From the NCBI GenBank assembly GCA_028873075.1, contig JAGWND010000007.1:1-34430 (forward strand): a stretch of 34,430 nt of DNA. The letters are read 5' to 3'. The notes below the pieces were generated by a model, which was given only the letters and a program-made list of their open reading frames with translations, was not told the origin of the DNA and searched no databases. This DNA is from Bacteroidota bacterium (GTDB lineage: Bacteria; Bacteroidota; Ignavibacteria; UBA10030; UBA8401). Of the stretch, positions 7,592 through 16,145 are shown one piece after another. The stretch's first letter is position 1. Every line of letters begins with the position of its first letter. The translations under genes and the position numbers were made by a program.

Positions 7592-7606
7592 TCAGCCAAA
7601 GGCTGA
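7592..7606. repeat. Short hairpin between cupin and bacterioferritin
   Basis: TCAGCC, AAA, GGCTGA forms a perfect 6-bp stem 12 bases after the cupin stop. It has no T-run, so a role as terminator is weak; it may be part of a dispersed palindrome. Confidence 0.35.
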
Positions 7607-7690
7607 TCCGGCCGTGGCGGAATGTATGCGGGATTTGAAAATGTCTGAAATCGTTGTACCTTTAGAAGAAAAACCTGAAGGAGATTTCCC

Positions 7691-8179
7691 GTGAAAGGCA
7701 ATGACAAGCTTATCGCAACGATCAATCAATTGTTGGCGGACGAGCTGACTGCTATCAATCAATATATGGTGCACTCGGAAATGTGCGCCAACTGCGGGTA
7801 CGAAAAACTTCACAAAGCAATCGAAAAGCAAGCGATGGATGAAATGCACCACGCCGAGTGGCACATTCAGCGCATTATTTTTTTAGAAGGCACGCCGACA
7901 GTTTCCAAGCTCAATCCGATGAAGATCGGAAATTCCGCGCTTGAAATGATCACGAACGATCAGGAAGCGGAAATGGACGCGGTGAAAGCGTACAACAAAG
8001 CGATCACATTAGCCCGCGACGTGAACGATGAGGCATCGGCAGAATACTTGACAAAAATTTTGAAGATGGAGGAAGGACACATTGACTGGGCAGAAAGCCA
8101 GCGTGCGCAAATTCAACAGATGGGTTTTGAAAATTATCTGTCGAAGCAAACCGAAGGCGCAACGAACAACGAAAAGTAA
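7691..8179 (+). CDS. bfr: Bacterioferritin
   Basis: The 162-residue protein matches bacterioferritin along its length (usual about 158). The di-iron ferroxidase ligands are all visible: Glu in LADELTAINQY, Glu and His in MDEMHHAEW, Glu in QEAEMDA, and Glu plus His in MEEGHIDW. The Met of DEMHH corresponds to the haem-binding Met52. It assembles as a 24-mer shell that oxidises and stores iron in the cytoplasm. The start codon is GTG, fixed by AAGGAG seven bases upstream (7678-7683) and by the standard MKGNDKLI start. Its place downstream of the feo block and before a SufT-like gene fits iron homeostasis. Confidence 0.95.
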   Translation: MKGNDKLIATINQLLADELTAINQYMVHSEMCANCGYEKLHKAIEKQAMDEMHHAEWHIQRIIFLEGTPTVSKLNPMKIGNSALEMITNDQEAEMDAVKAYNKAITLARDVNDEASAEYLTKILKMEEGHIDWAESQRAQIQQMGFENYLSKQTEGATNNEK

Positions 8180-8191
8180 AGTGAGGACATT

Positions 8192-8542
8192 ATGAGCGAG
8201 ATTAAAAATTCTCTCGGAGAAAAAAATTCTGAAGCCGTCTCGTTGACGAAAGAACAAATCTACGAAGCGCTGAAAGATGTGTACGATCCGGAAATACCGG
8301 TAAGCATCGTTGATCTGGGTCTGGTATACGATGTTACGATTGTAGACGATTGGGTTGGCGTGAAAATGACATTGACCGCTCCGGGCTGCGGACTTTCCGG
8401 AATGATTGCCGACATGGTGCGCCAGCGGCTCACGCAGCTTCCCGGCGTACATGATGCCGACGTGCGCCTCGTATGGCAGCCGCAATGGAATCCTTCAATG
8501 ATGAGCGAAGAAGCGAAAAAAAAATTGGGATGGAAAAACTAA
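8192..8542 (+). CDS. MIP18/SufT-family iron-sulfur assembly protein
   Basis: A 116-residue MIP18 (DUF59) domain protein: IYEALKDVYDPEIPVSIVDLGLVYDV is the family hallmark (here described by its positions about 23-48), and LTAPGCGLSGMI holds the conserved Cys. SufT-like members help mature Fe-S proteins, while PaaD members serve phenylacetyl-CoA epoxidase. No paa genes are present, so the Fe-S role is preferred. The 30-residue C-terminal tail ends in EEAKKKLGW, typical of the SufT-like branch. It starts 12 bases after bfr and ends just before a strong hairpin. Confidence 0.85.
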   Translation: MSEIKNSLGEKNSEAVSLTKEQIYEALKDVYDPEIPVSIVDLGLVYDVTIVDDWVGVKMTLTAPGCGLSGMIADMVRQRLTQLPGVHDADVRLVWQPQWNPSMMSEEAKKKLGWKN

Positions 8543-8545
8543 ATG

Positions 8546-8586
8546 TTTAAGATGGACTCCATCTTTGAGGCGGAGTCCATCTTAAA
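8546..8586. repeat. 15-bp perfect hairpin, member of a dispersed palindrome family
   Basis: TTTAAGATGGACTCC (8546-8560) and GGAGTCCATCTTAAA (8572-8586) are perfect arms around 11 bases. It lies three bases past the sufT-like stop and may terminate transcription, though the T-run is short. A clearly related copy occurs inside coding sequence at 28109-28143. Confidence 0.75.
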
Positions 8587-8588
8587 AT

Positions 8589-8647
8589 GCAGCCGCAATC
8601 CTCAGATTGCAGTTCTTTTTTCCGCAGACATAAAGCCTGTGGCTACC
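8589..8647. repeat. Bipartite palindromic repeat, copy 1
   Basis: An outer pair (GCAGCC near 8589 with GGCTACC at 8641-8647) encloses an inner hairpin GCCGCAATC, CTCA, GATTGC and a second CCGCAG/CTGTGG stem. The same plan, with closely matching arms, recurs at 19021-19087. It fills the space between convergent sufT-like and ychF genes. Confidence 0.55.
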
Positions 8648-8649
8648 AG

Positions 8650-9747
8650 TCACACATTAAACCTGAAGTGAACAATTTCTCCATCCTGAATGACATACTC
8701 CCTTCCTTCGATGTGAAGCAATCCGGCATCTTTCACCGCCTGCTCGCTCCCGAAACGAACCAGATCGTCGTACTTCATGATCTCAGCGCGGATAAACCCT
8801 TTCTCAAAATCGGTGTGAATGACTCCAGCCGCAGTCGGTGCTGCAGCGCCGCGCTTTACGGTCCATGCATGAACCTCCTTTGGTCCTGCAGTGAAAAAAG
8901 TAAGAAGGTGAAGGAGGTCATATCCCTCGCGAATGACTTGCTGCAAGCCGGATTCTTGTAAGCCGAGCCCTTCAAGAAATGCGGCGCGTTCTTCCTGTGG
9001 AAGCTCGGCAACCTCCGCCTCGACCGCCGCGCTCACAACAACCACTTTGGCATTTTCCTTCCGTGCAATTTCTCTCACTTGCGCAACATACGAATTTTCA
9101 TTCGTGATATCTTTCTCATGAACATTGCAAACATACATCACCGGCTTGCCCGTCAACAAATGCATATCGCGGAACCACAAGGCTTCATCATCATCGTGAA
9201 AAGAAACATAACGTGCGAGCCGCCCGCCGAGTAAATGCTCTTTTACTCGTACATAGAAATTATGTTCTGCTTTGAATTTTTTGTCACCGGTCTTTGCACG
9301 GCGCTCTGCTTCTGAGATTTTCTTTTCAATCGTCTCGAGGTCTTTAAAGATCAGTTCCGCTTCAACCACTTCAATGTCTCTTTTCGGATTGACGCTCCCG
9401 TCTACATGAACAACGTTCGAATCGTCGAAGCAGCGAACGACGTGCGCAATCGCATCCACATCGCGAATATGCGACAGAAACTGATTGCCCAATCCTTCTC
9501 CTTTGCTCGCACCCTTCACCAAGCCGGCAATGTCCACGAACTCGATTGTCGTCGGAACGACTTTCGGCGGCCGATACATTTTCACGAGGGCGTCAATGCG
9601 CGCGTCCGGCACCGCAACGACCCCGACATTCGGATCAATCGTGCAGAAAGGATAGTTCGCAGCATCTGCGCCTGCCGCAGTGATCGCATTGAACAATGTT
9701 GACTTACCGACATTCGGCAACCCGACGATTCCGCAATTAAATCCCAT
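8650..9747 (-). CDS. ychF: Obg-family ATPase YchF/OLA1
   Basis: The 365-residue protein is close in length to E. coli YchF (363). G1 is GLPNVGKST directly after the start MGFNCGIVG, switch regions include DIAGLVKGASKGEGLGNQFL, and the nucleotide-specificity motif is NVHE (NxxE) instead of NKxD, the mark of this ATP-preferring branch. A coiled-coil insert and a C-terminal TGS-like domain (TFFTAGPKEVHAWTV onward) follow. It is a ribosome-associated stress and translation factor. The ATG at 9747 is chosen over upstream codons because the P-loop must start within the first ten residues. It is divergent from argC. Confidence 0.95.
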   Translation of the reverse strand: MGFNCGIVGLPNVGKSTLFNAITAAGADAANYPFCTIDPNVGVVAVPDARIDALVKMYRPPKVVPTTIEFVDIAGLVKGASKGEGLGNQFLSHIRDVDAIAHVVRCFDDSNVVHVDGSVNPKRDIEVVEAELIFKDLETIEKKISEAERRAKTGDKKFKAEHNFYVRVKEHLLGGRLARYVSFHDDDEALWFRDMHLLTGKPVMYVCNVHEKDITNENSYVAQVREIARKENAKVVVVSAAVEAEVAELPQEERAAFLEGLGLQESGLQQVIREGYDLLHLLTFFTAGPKEVHAWTVKRGAAAPTAAGVIHTDFEKGFIRAEIMKYDDLVRFGSEQAVKDAGLLHIEGREYVIQDGEIVHFRFNV

Positions 9748-9882
9748 GATTGTTTGATTTCTTTCTTTTGATATGTAGAAGGAAGAATTGCAGTTCAATA
9801 TACAAATTTCACGGAGCATTTACTAACCGCAAGTCATAACAATTCACCCCTGCTTCTTTTTTCACTGTTTTTGGAATAGTTC

Positions 9883-9918
9883 TTGCATTTTTATGCAATC
9901 TATTGTATATTTATGCAG
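9883..9918 (+). promoter_or_regulatory. Tandem ARG-box-like operators over the argC promoter
   Basis: TTGCATTTTTATGCAA (9883-9898) is a perfect 16-bp palindrome with a TTTT centre, matching the shape of ArgR boxes. A second, imperfect copy, TTGTATATTTATGCAG (9903-9918), is centred 20 bases downstream. TTGCAT (9883-9888) and TATATT (9906-9911) are separated by 17 bases and can serve as -35 and -10, so both boxes overlay the promoter. argR lies in the same cluster. ArgR repression with arginine is the expected control, inferred from position and sequence. Confidence 0.75.
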
Positions 9919-9940
9919 TTTGATTTTTTGAAAGTAACCC

Positions 9941-10954
9941 ATGAAAATTTCAATCATCGGCGCCTCCGGCTATTCCGGAGCGGAGCTTCTTAACCTCCTT
10001 TTAGGAAGAAGAGGGATCGAAATCGAAAAAGTTTTTGCCAATTCTTCTGCCGGAAAAAAAGTTGAAGAGGTGTATCCTTTTTTCCGGTCAAGAACGGACC
10101 TGACGTACGAGGAATATTCTGCAGAGAAAATTCGAACGAGCGATGTTGTGTTCATCGCTCTTCCTTCCGGCGAAGCGATGCACATTGTTCCCGAGCTGTT
10201 GAAGACAGGAAAACGCGTGATTGACCTCGGCGGAGATTTCCGCTTGAAAGACGCTTCATTGTACTCACGATTTTACAAACGCGCACATGCTGCCGCCGAT
10301 ATTCTCCCGAAAGCTGTATACGGTTTGCCCGAATGGAATACATCCGCCATCGCTTCCGCACACTTGCTTTCAAATCCCGGCTGCTATGCAACAAGCGCAA
10401 TTCTCGCGTTAGTTCCTGTGCTGAAAGATAACTTGATCGAAGCGACAGGAATTGCCGTCAGCTCCCTTTCAGGAGTTTCAGGCGCGGGAAAAAATGCAAC
10501 ACTGGACTACTCTTTCACCGAGTTGAATGAGAGCGTCAGGGCGTATAAAGTCGCGGTTCATCAGCATACACCGGAAATGAAATCGGTTTTAGAAAATATC
10601 TCCCGGCAGAATGTCTCGCTGACGTTCGTTCCCCATCTCATCCCGATCACAAGAGGAATTTACACGACGATTTATGCAAGACCAAAAAAAGCTTTCACGA
10701 AAGATGAGATTATCGCTTCATTCAAGAAACATTATTCAAACGCGCCGTTTGTCCGATTCATCGGCGAAGCGGTGCCGGAAATCAAGCATGTCAACTACAC
10801 GAACTTCTGCGACATCGGCTTCAAAATAGATCTGGAGAATAACCTGCTGATTATCATGAGCGTTATTGACAATCTCGTGAAAGGTGCCGCGGGCCAAGCA
10901 ATTCAAAATATGAATATCATGTTCGGCATGAACGAAACGGAAGGACTCCTGTAA
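9941..10954 (+). CDS. argC: N-acetyl-gamma-glutamyl-phosphate reductase
   Basis: The 337-residue enzyme makes N-acetylglutamate semialdehyde from the acyl phosphate with NADPH, the third step of arginine synthesis. The N-terminal Rossmann motif is GASGYSGAEL (7-16). The catalytic Cys is C148 in SNPGCYAT, and the conserved HQHTPE and PHLIPITRGI segments follow. Length is normal. It is first in the arg run and directly downstream of the ARG boxes; argJ begins nine bases after its stop. Confidence 0.97.
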   Translation: MKISIIGASGYSGAELLNLLLGRRGIEIEKVFANSSAGKKVEEVYPFFRSRTDLTYEEYSAEKIRTSDVVFIALPSGEAMHIVPELLKTGKRVIDLGGDFRLKDASLYSRFYKRAHAAADILPKAVYGLPEWNTSAIASAHLLSNPGCYATSAILALVPVLKDNLIEATGIAVSSLSGVSGAGKNATLDYSFTELNESVRAYKVAVHQHTPEMKSVLENISRQNVSLTFVPHLIPITRGIYTTIYARPKKAFTKDEIIASFKKHYSNAPFVRFIGEAVPEIKHVNYTNFCDIGFKIDLENNLLIIMSVIDNLVKGAAGQAIQNMNIMFGMNETEGLL

Positions 10955-10963
10955 GAATTAAAA

Positions 10964-12181
10964 ATGAAAAATTCAAAATTTAAAATTGTTGAGGGCGGAA
11001 TTTCTGCTCCACGCGGTTTTCTTGCTGCCGGTGTTCACGCCGGAATTAAAAAGAAGAAAAAAGATATCACGCTGATTGTTTCCGAAACTCCTGCAATCGC
11101 CGCCGGGGTTTTTACACAAAGCCTTACGCGCGCCGCATGTGTGGATGTTGATCAACAACAGCTTAAACAATCCTCTTATGCGTCGGCAATTCTCATCAAC
11201 AGCGGGAATGCAAACGCGTGCACAGGCGCGCGCGGCTACAAGAACACACTGCAAACAATTGAAACGACCGCTATTGCGCTCGGTATACCGAAGAAGCATG
11301 TCCTCGTTTCTTCCACCGGCGTCATCGGACAATTCCTTCCGATGGACAAGATGACGCTGGGAATTTTCGATGCCGCCAAACAGCTTCGCAAAGATGGAAA
11401 TAACGATGCGGCGGAAGGCATGTGCACCACAGACACGTTCATCAAAGAAACGGCGGTAGAGTTCGAGCTGAACGGTACGCCGGTCCGCATCGGCGGAACG
11501 GCAAAAGGCTCCGGAATGATTGCGCCGAACATGGCAACGATGCTCGCTTTCATCACGACCGACGCAGCGATCGCACGCCCGCTGCTTCAAAAAGCCTTGA
11601 AGCGCGCGACCGACATGTCGTTCAACCGCATCACGGTTGACGGCGATACAAGCACCAACGACATGGTGCTGGTGCTCGCAAACGGCAAGGCAAACAATGT
11701 TCCGATGAAAGAAGAATCGTCCGTGTTCCAAAAATTTTATTCTGCGTTTGAACACGTGCTCATCGCTCTTTCCAAAATGATTGTCAAGGACGGCGAAGGA
11801 GCAACGAAATTCGTTGAAATCACCGTACAAGGAGCGCGAACCCATGCCGATGCCGAACAAGCAGCACGCACTATTGCAAATTCCAATTTGGTGAAGACCG
11901 CGATTCACGGCGAGGATGCAAACTGGGGAAGAATTCTCGCGGCAGTCGGGCGGTCGGGCATCCGGTTCAATCCTGAAAAAGCCGAGATTTATTTCGATCG
12001 CCTTCGCATTCTCGGAAAAAATTACGATATCTCGTTTTCCGAGGCGCTGGCAAAAAAAATTCTTGCAAAAAAAGAAATCACTATTGTCGTTGATCTTCAC
12101 AGCGGAACATCGTCCGCAACATTCTGGACATGCGATCTTTCGAAGGAATACGTCCACATCAACGCGAGTTACAGGTCTTAG
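10964..12181 (+). CDS. argJ: Glutamate N-acetyltransferase / amino-acid acetyltransferase ArgJ
   Basis: The 405-residue precursor belongs to the ArgJ Ntn-hydrolase family. It is expected to self-cleave before Thr192 in IAPNMATMLAF, giving alpha and beta chains. Other family marks are SSTGVIGQFLP and the C-terminal YVHINASYRS. It transfers acetyl from N-acetylornithine to glutamate, recycling the acetyl group; some members also use acetyl-CoA, which cannot be decided here. argA is absent from the window. The gene is in the arg run after argC, with a 149-base gap holding a hairpin before argB. Confidence 0.96.
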   Translation: MKNSKFKIVEGGISAPRGFLAAGVHAGIKKKKKDITLIVSETPAIAAGVFTQSLTRAACVDVDQQQLKQSSYASAILINSGNANACTGARGYKNTLQTIETTAIALGIPKKHVLVSSTGVIGQFLPMDKMTLGIFDAAKQLRKDGNNDAAEGMCTTDTFIKETAVEFELNGTPVRIGGTAKGSGMIAPNMATMLAFITTDAAIARPLLQKALKRATDMSFNRITVDGDTSTNDMVLVLANGKANNVPMKEESSVFQKFYSAFEHVLIALSKMIVKDGEGATKFVEITVQGARTHADAEQAARTIANSNLVKTAIHGEDANWGRILAAVGRSGIRFNPEKAEIYFDRLRILGKNYDISFSEALAKKILAKKEITIVVDLHSGTSSATFWTCDLSKEYVHINASYRS

Positions 12182-12235
12182 AAATCATATGATTCAAAAA
12201 CTTTTTCGAAATATGTGCTAACCATACCCCCCTTT

Positions 12236-12271
12236 GTTCCCCCCTTCCCTAATTCTTAGGGAAGGGGGAAC
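12236..12271. repeat. C-rich/G-rich palindrome between argJ and argB
   Basis: GTTCCCCCCTTCCCTA and TAGGGAAGGGGGAAC pair across a short loop with one extra C on the left. It belongs to a set of C-run palindromes also seen at 14170-14214, 16202-16284 and 27064-27101. Confidence 0.65.
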
Positions 12272-12330
12272 GGAGGATGAGCTTAGAGTATCGGTTCTAG
12301 AGTAAAAAATAATTCTATAATTTCATCATA

Positions 12331-13179
12331 ATGAACCAATCAAAAGAAGAAGTCCTGATCGAGGCGCTACCGTACATTCAAAAGTACGAGGGCAAAACGT
12401 TCGTTATCAAATACGGCGGTGCCGCAATGAAGGAGCCGCTGCTGAAAGAAATGTTCGGAAAGGATGTGACGATTCTCCGGAAGATCGGCATCAACATCGT
12501 CATCGTTCACGGCGGCGGAAAAGAGATAACGGAGACAGCAAAAAAATTAGGCATCGAGACACGGTTCGTCAGCGGACAGCGCTACACTGATGAACAGGTC
12601 GTCGAAGTCGTGCAGATGGTGCTCGCGGGAAAAATCAACAAAGAGATCGTCACGCTCATCAACCGCAACAACGGCAATGCCATCGGATTGAGCGGCGTTG
12701 ACAACATGCTGCTGCGCGCGGAAAAATTGATCGAAAACAATACCGACATCGGCCTTGTCGGGAAAGTAGTGGAAGTCAATACGCCGTTCATCAATCTCCT
12801 GCTCGACAAAGGCATGATACCTGTCATCGCCCCCGTCGGCGTGGACGCAAACGGAACAATCTACAACATCAACGCCGATCTTGCGGCGGGAACGATCGCC
12901 GCATCGCTGAAAGCGGAAAAGCTCGTCTACCTCAGCGACATCGAAGGTATCATCGTCAACAACAAACTCATTTCCTCGCTGACCAAACAGGAAGGCGAAC
13001 GGCTCATTGCGGGCGGCTCGATCTTCGGCGGGATGATCCCGAAAGTACAATCGGCATTTGATACGCTCAACGCAGGCGTCAATAAAGTTCATATCATTGA
13101 CGGGCGCATCAAGCACTCCCTCCTTCTCGAAATTTTCACGGACGAAGGAATCGGAACGCAGATGATTCATGAACAATAA
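12331..13179 (+). CDS. argB: Acetylglutamate kinase
   Basis: A 282-residue amino-acid kinase with the phosphate-binding stretches KYGGAAM (about 27-33) and VHGGGKEIT (about 53-61), SGQRYTDEQV for the substrate, and INADLAAGTIAASLKAEKLVYLSDIEG (positions about 186-212) near the ATP site. It phosphorylates N-acetylglutamate. The N-terminal extension MNQSKEEVLIEALPYIQKYEGK resembles the longer, arginine-inhibited type of NAGK, so feedback inhibition is plausible. No clear Shine-Dalgarno precedes the ATG. Confidence 0.97.
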   Translation: MNQSKEEVLIEALPYIQKYEGKTFVIKYGGAAMKEPLLKEMFGKDVTILRKIGINIVIVHGGGKEITETAKKLGIETRFVSGQRYTDEQVVEVVQMVLAGKINKEIVTLINRNNGNAIGLSGVDNMLLRAEKLIENNTDIGLVGKVVEVNTPFINLLLDKGMIPVIAPVGVDANGTIYNINADLAAGTIAASLKAEKLVYLSDIEGIIVNNKLISSLTKQEGERLIAGGSIFGGMIPKVQSAFDTLNAGVNKVHIIDGRIKHSLLLEIFTDEGIGTQMIHEQ

Positions 13180-13210
13180 GATGTCCGACACCTCCAAGGT
13201 GCCGGACATC
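13180..13210. repeat. 14-bp hairpin between argB and argF
   Basis: GATGTCCGACACCT (13180-13193), CCA, AGGTGCCGGACATC (13197-13210) pair with one mismatch. It begins directly after the argB stop. There is no T-run, so it is a dispersed palindrome or RNA-stability element rather than a classic terminator. Confidence 0.7.
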
Positions 13211-13229
13211 TCAGAACTGGCATAGCTCG

Positions 13230-14150
13230 ATGAAAAAAGATTTCATTTCACTCAACGACATTACAACCAAAGAGCTGTTCGAGCTTTTTGATCTTGCAGA
13301 CACATTACGATCTTCTTCCGCTCGTCAGCCTCTCGCCGGCAAAACCGTCGCGTTGATTTTCCAGAAGCCGTCCCTGCGCACGCGCGTGTCGTTCGAGGTC
13401 GGCGTTCATCAGCTCGGCGGTCATCCGGTCGTTCTCTCGCAGGAAGGAATCGGGGTCGGAACGCGGGAAAAGGCGTCGGACATTGCTCAGCTTCTTTCCC
13501 GCTACAACAACGCCATTGTTGCACGGCTGTACGACCATAAAATCCTTGTAGAGCTTGCACAGCATTCGACCGTGCCGGTCATCAATGCGCTCACCGATCT
13601 GTCGCATCCGTGCCAGATTCTGGCGGACGTGTACACGCTGCGGCAGCACAAAATTCTGCGCGACGGAATAAAAATCGCGTTCATCGGCGACGGCAACAAT
13701 GTCGTCAATTCATGGCTCGAAATGTCGAAGCTAATCCCGATGCACTTCGTACTTGCAGCACCGATCGGTTATGAGCCGAACACTGAAATACTCAAGAGCG
13801 CACAAAACAACGGCGCCAGCACCGTTGAAATTGTTCGCTCACCGGAAGATGCTGCGCGCAATGCGGATGTGTTGTACACGGATGTTTGGATCAGCATGGG
13901 ACAAGAGAACGAGCGGGAAAAACGGATGAAAGATTTTGCCGGGTTTCAAATCAACGGCAAGCTCCTCACGCTTGCACAGCCTAATGCCGTCGTCATGCAC
14001 TGCCTTCCGGCACACCGCGAAGAAGAAATTACCGCCGATGTTTTGGAAGGAACACGCTCAATTGTGCTCGACGAGGCAGAAAATCGTTTGCACATTCAAA
14101 AAGCGATTTTGGCAAAGTTGATCGGAAATAACAGTGGAGTGATACTTTAA
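13230..14150 (+). CDS. argF: Ornithine carbamoyltransferase
   Basis: The 306-residue enzyme joins carbamoyl phosphate and ornithine to give citrulline. The carbamoyl-phosphate motif is SLRTR (48-52), a small change from the usual STRTR. HPCQILAD and HCLPAHREEE (catalytic Cys) are intact. The motifs are those of ordinary OTCase and not of the acetyl- or succinyl-ornithine enzymes known from some Bacteroidota and Xanthomonas, which agrees with argJ in the same run. The 50-base gap after argB is mostly a hairpin. Confidence 0.95.
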   Translation: MKKDFISLNDITTKELFELFDLADTLRSSSARQPLAGKTVALIFQKPSLRTRVSFEVGVHQLGGHPVVLSQEGIGVGTREKASDIAQLLSRYNNAIVARLYDHKILVELAQHSTVPVINALTDLSHPCQILADVYTLRQHKILRDGIKIAFIGDGNNVVNSWLEMSKLIPMHFVLAAPIGYEPNTEILKSAQNNGASTVEIVRSPEDAARNADVLYTDVWISMGQENEREKRMKDFAGFQINGKLLTLAQPNAVVMHCLPAHREEEITADVLEGTRSIVLDEAENRLHIQKAILAKLIGNNSGVIL

Positions 14151-14169
14151 AGTTCTTGTCGTTACCGCC

Positions 14170-14214
14170 CTCACCCCGTCCCCTCTCCCATAGGGAGAGA
14201 GGAAAAAGGGTGAG
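14170..14214. repeat. C-rich palindrome upstream of argR
   Basis: CTCACCC (14170-14176) pairs with GGGTGAG (14208-14214), and inside it CTCTCCC (14183-14189) pairs with GGGAGAG (14193-14199). It is a member of the C-run palindrome set. It shows that the open frame upstream of the argR ATG is repeat sequence, not coding. Confidence 0.65.
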
Positions 14215-14260
14215 CAGGATTGATCGCTTATACTATGAGCACCAAAAAATTAATACACGT

Positions 14261-14713
14261 ATGAACAAAGCAAACCGGCTTCTTACCATCAAAGAAATCA
14301 TCCAGTCGAAACCGATTGCGAGCCAGGACGAGCTTGTTCTCGAGCTGCGCAAGCGGAGCTTCGACGTTACGCAGGCAACGCTCTCGCGCGATTTGCGCGA
14401 GCTCGGTGTGGTTCGCATTCATGCGGAAGGAGGCGTGCGCTACGCGCTCAGCGTTGAAAGCGAGGAGCGCAAGCTAAAATCGCTCGTCGGATTTGAAATC
14501 GTGAGCGTAAACTGCAACGAAGCGATGATCGTCATCCGCACGCTGCCGGGGCGCGCGCAGGGAGTAGCGTCGTATATCGACTCGCTTCACAGCCCGGAAA
14601 TTCTCGGCACCGTCGCCGGCGACGATACGGTGCTTGTTCTTCCTTCATCAACGAAGAAAACGCAGACCGTGATGAATTCTATCAAGGAATGGATGGCAAC
14701 AAGGAATGCGTGA
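14261..14713 (+). CDS. argR: Arginine repressor ArgR
   Basis: The 150-residue protein has the ArgR plan. A winged helix-turn-helix (about 1-75) has SQDELVLELRKRSFDVTQATLSRDLRELG as its recognition region (about 24-52). The C-terminal hexamerisation and arginine-binding domain contains the GTVAGDDTVLVL motif. ArgR senses arginine and binds ARG boxes; the palindromes at 9883-9918 are the likely target. The ATG at 14261 is chosen because it gives the family length and because upstream in-frame sequence is a repeat. It lies between argF and argG. Confidence 0.95.
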   Translation: MNKANRLLTIKEIIQSKPIASQDELVLELRKRSFDVTQATLSRDLRELGVVRIHAEGGVRYALSVESEERKLKSLVGFEIVSVNCNEAMIVIRTLPGRAQGVASYIDSLHSPEILGTVAGDDTVLVLPSSTKKTQTVMNSIKEWMATRNA

Positions 14714-14828
14714 ATGCTGTTGTCCCGGAGTCCCGCTGTACGGGGATGCCGTAAAGCGGCATTTAATTCCAGAACAAGATTCTGCGCGGGAGCAAACTCA
14801 CACTCAACTGATTCCTGAAACTGAATGC

Positions 14829-14862
14829 TCAATATTCAACTCACAACTATCAATATTCAACT
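14829..14862 (+). promoter_or_regulatory. 13-bp direct repeats with 21-base period before argG
   Basis: TCAATATTCAACT occurs at 14829-14841 and again, identical, at 14850-14862, exactly 21 bases apart (two helical turns). The shared ATTCA equals the classic ArgR half-site, and with TGAAT at 14822-14826 it could form a loose palindrome. This suggests a binding site for ArgR or another dimer before argG; the assignment is inferred. Confidence 0.4.
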
Positions 14863-14892
14863 ATTAACCACGAACAATCATCATAAAGGGAC

Positions 14893-16137
14893 ATGACCTT
14901 GAAAAAACAAAAGATCGCAGTAGCATACTCCGGCGGACTCGACACGTCCGTCATTGTGAAATGGCTACAGGAAAAATATGACGCCGACGTCATCACTGTC
15001 ACGGGCAATCTCGGACAGAAAAAGGAATTGGTCGGCGTAGCCGAAAAAGCGTACAAAACCGGCGCGAAGAAAGTGTACATTCAGGACCTCGCCAAAGAAT
15101 TTGTCGAGGAGTACATTTTCCCCGCGCTGAAAGCCGGCGCGCTGTACGAACACACTTATCCGATGGCAACGGCGCTCGGACGCCCGCTGCTTGCAAAAGC
15201 GCTCGCAGAAGTTGCAAAGCGCGAGCATTGCACCGCGGTCGCGCACGGCTGCACGGGAAAAGGAAACGATCAGGTGCGGTTCGAAGTTTCGATCATGGCG
15301 CTTGCACCGGAACTGAAAGTGATCGCGCCGCTGCGCGAATGGGAATTCAAATCGCGCGAAGAAGAAATCGCGTACTGCGAAGAGCGCGGCATTCCCGTTG
15401 CGGCGACGAAGGCAAGCCCGTATTCCATCGACGAAAATATCTGGGGCACGGCGATCGAGTGCGGCGTTCTCGAAGACCCGATGACCGAGCCGCCGCTCGA
15501 TGCGTTTCAGCGGACGGCGAGTCCCGAAGACGCACCGGACAAACCCATGTACGTTTTAATTGAATTCAAAGAAGGCATACCGGTCGGCTTGAACGGAAAG
15601 AAAATACAGGGCGTTGCCTTGGTTGAAAAGCTGAATGCGATTGCCGGAGCGAATGGCATCGGGCGGTTAGATTTAGTGGAAAATCGTCTTGTCGGAATCA
15701 AGTCGCGCGAAGTGTACGAAGCGCCGGCAGCAGTGACGCTCCATTTCGCTCATCGCGAATTGGAACGGCTGACGCTCGACAAGGAAGTCGCGCATTACAA
15801 AGCGAAAGTCGCTCACGATTACGCCGATTTGATCTACAACGGACTCTGGTTCTCTCCGCTGAAAAAAGCGCTCGATGGTTTCGTGAACGAGACGCAAAAA
15901 AATGTTTCCGGTGTCGTGAAGGTGAGAATGTATAAAGGCAATCTTACTGTCGGCGGACGCGCTTCGCAATTTTCACTGTACGACAAGAAGCTTGCAACGT
16001 ACACCGTCGAAGATCAATACGATCACACGGCAGCGGAAGGCTTCATCAAAATCTACGGCTTGCCGCTGAAGACATTCAACCGCGTGAACAAACCGAGGCT
16101 GTTGAAAGTGAAAAAGATTTTGAAAAGGAAGAAGTGA
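14893..16137 (+). CDS. argG: Argininosuccinate synthase
   Basis: The 414-residue enzyme ligates citrulline and aspartate with ATP. The PP-loop is [11 protein letters not shown] (9-19). Further signatures are [14 protein letters not shown] and [11 protein letters not shown], all intact. Length is normal for the family (about 400-445). AAAGGG shortly before the ATG at 14893 supports the start. argH, the next enzyme, does not follow; a strong terminator and a repeat element do. It may have its own promoter given the 179-base gap after argR. Confidence 0.97.
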   Translation: MTLKKQKIAVAYSGGLDTSVIVKWLQEKYDADVITVTGNLGQKKELVGVAEKAYKTGAKKVYIQDLAKEFVEEYIFPALKAGALYEHTYPMATALGRPLLAKALAEVAKREHCTAVAHGCTGKGNDQVRFEVSIMALAPELKVIAPLREWEFKSREEEIAYCEERGIPVAATKASPYSIDENIWGTAIECGVLEDPMTEPPLDAFQRTASPEDAPDKPMYVLIEFKEGIPVGLNGKKIQGVALVEKLNAIAGANGIGRLDLVENRLVGIKSREVYEAPAAVTLHFAHRELERLTLDKEVAHYKAKVAHDYADLIYNGLWFSPLKKALDGFVNETQKNVSGVVKVRMYKGNLTVGGRASQFSLYDKKLATYTVEDQYDHTAAEGFIKIYGLPLKTFNRVNKPRLLKVKKILKRKK

Positions 16138-16145
16138 ACATTCTA

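Noticed and set aside
8587-8961. Plus-strand open frame opposite the end of ychF
   Set aside because: It overlaps the conserved TGS-like end of YchF and begins inside a palindromic repeat.
10973-12157. 394-codon open frame antisense to argJ
   Set aside because: It is the mirror of a well-conserved ArgJ and its translation is Cys/Arg-rich without any family pattern; the open frame comes from codon bias.
12547-13209. 220-codon open frame antisense to argB
   Set aside because: Asp/His-rich translation with no motif, opposite a complete acetylglutamate kinase.
14156-14260. 35-residue N-terminal extension of ArgR
   Set aside because: The extension is encoded by a C-run palindrome and has no family counterpart; the ATG at 14261 gives the normal ArgR length.
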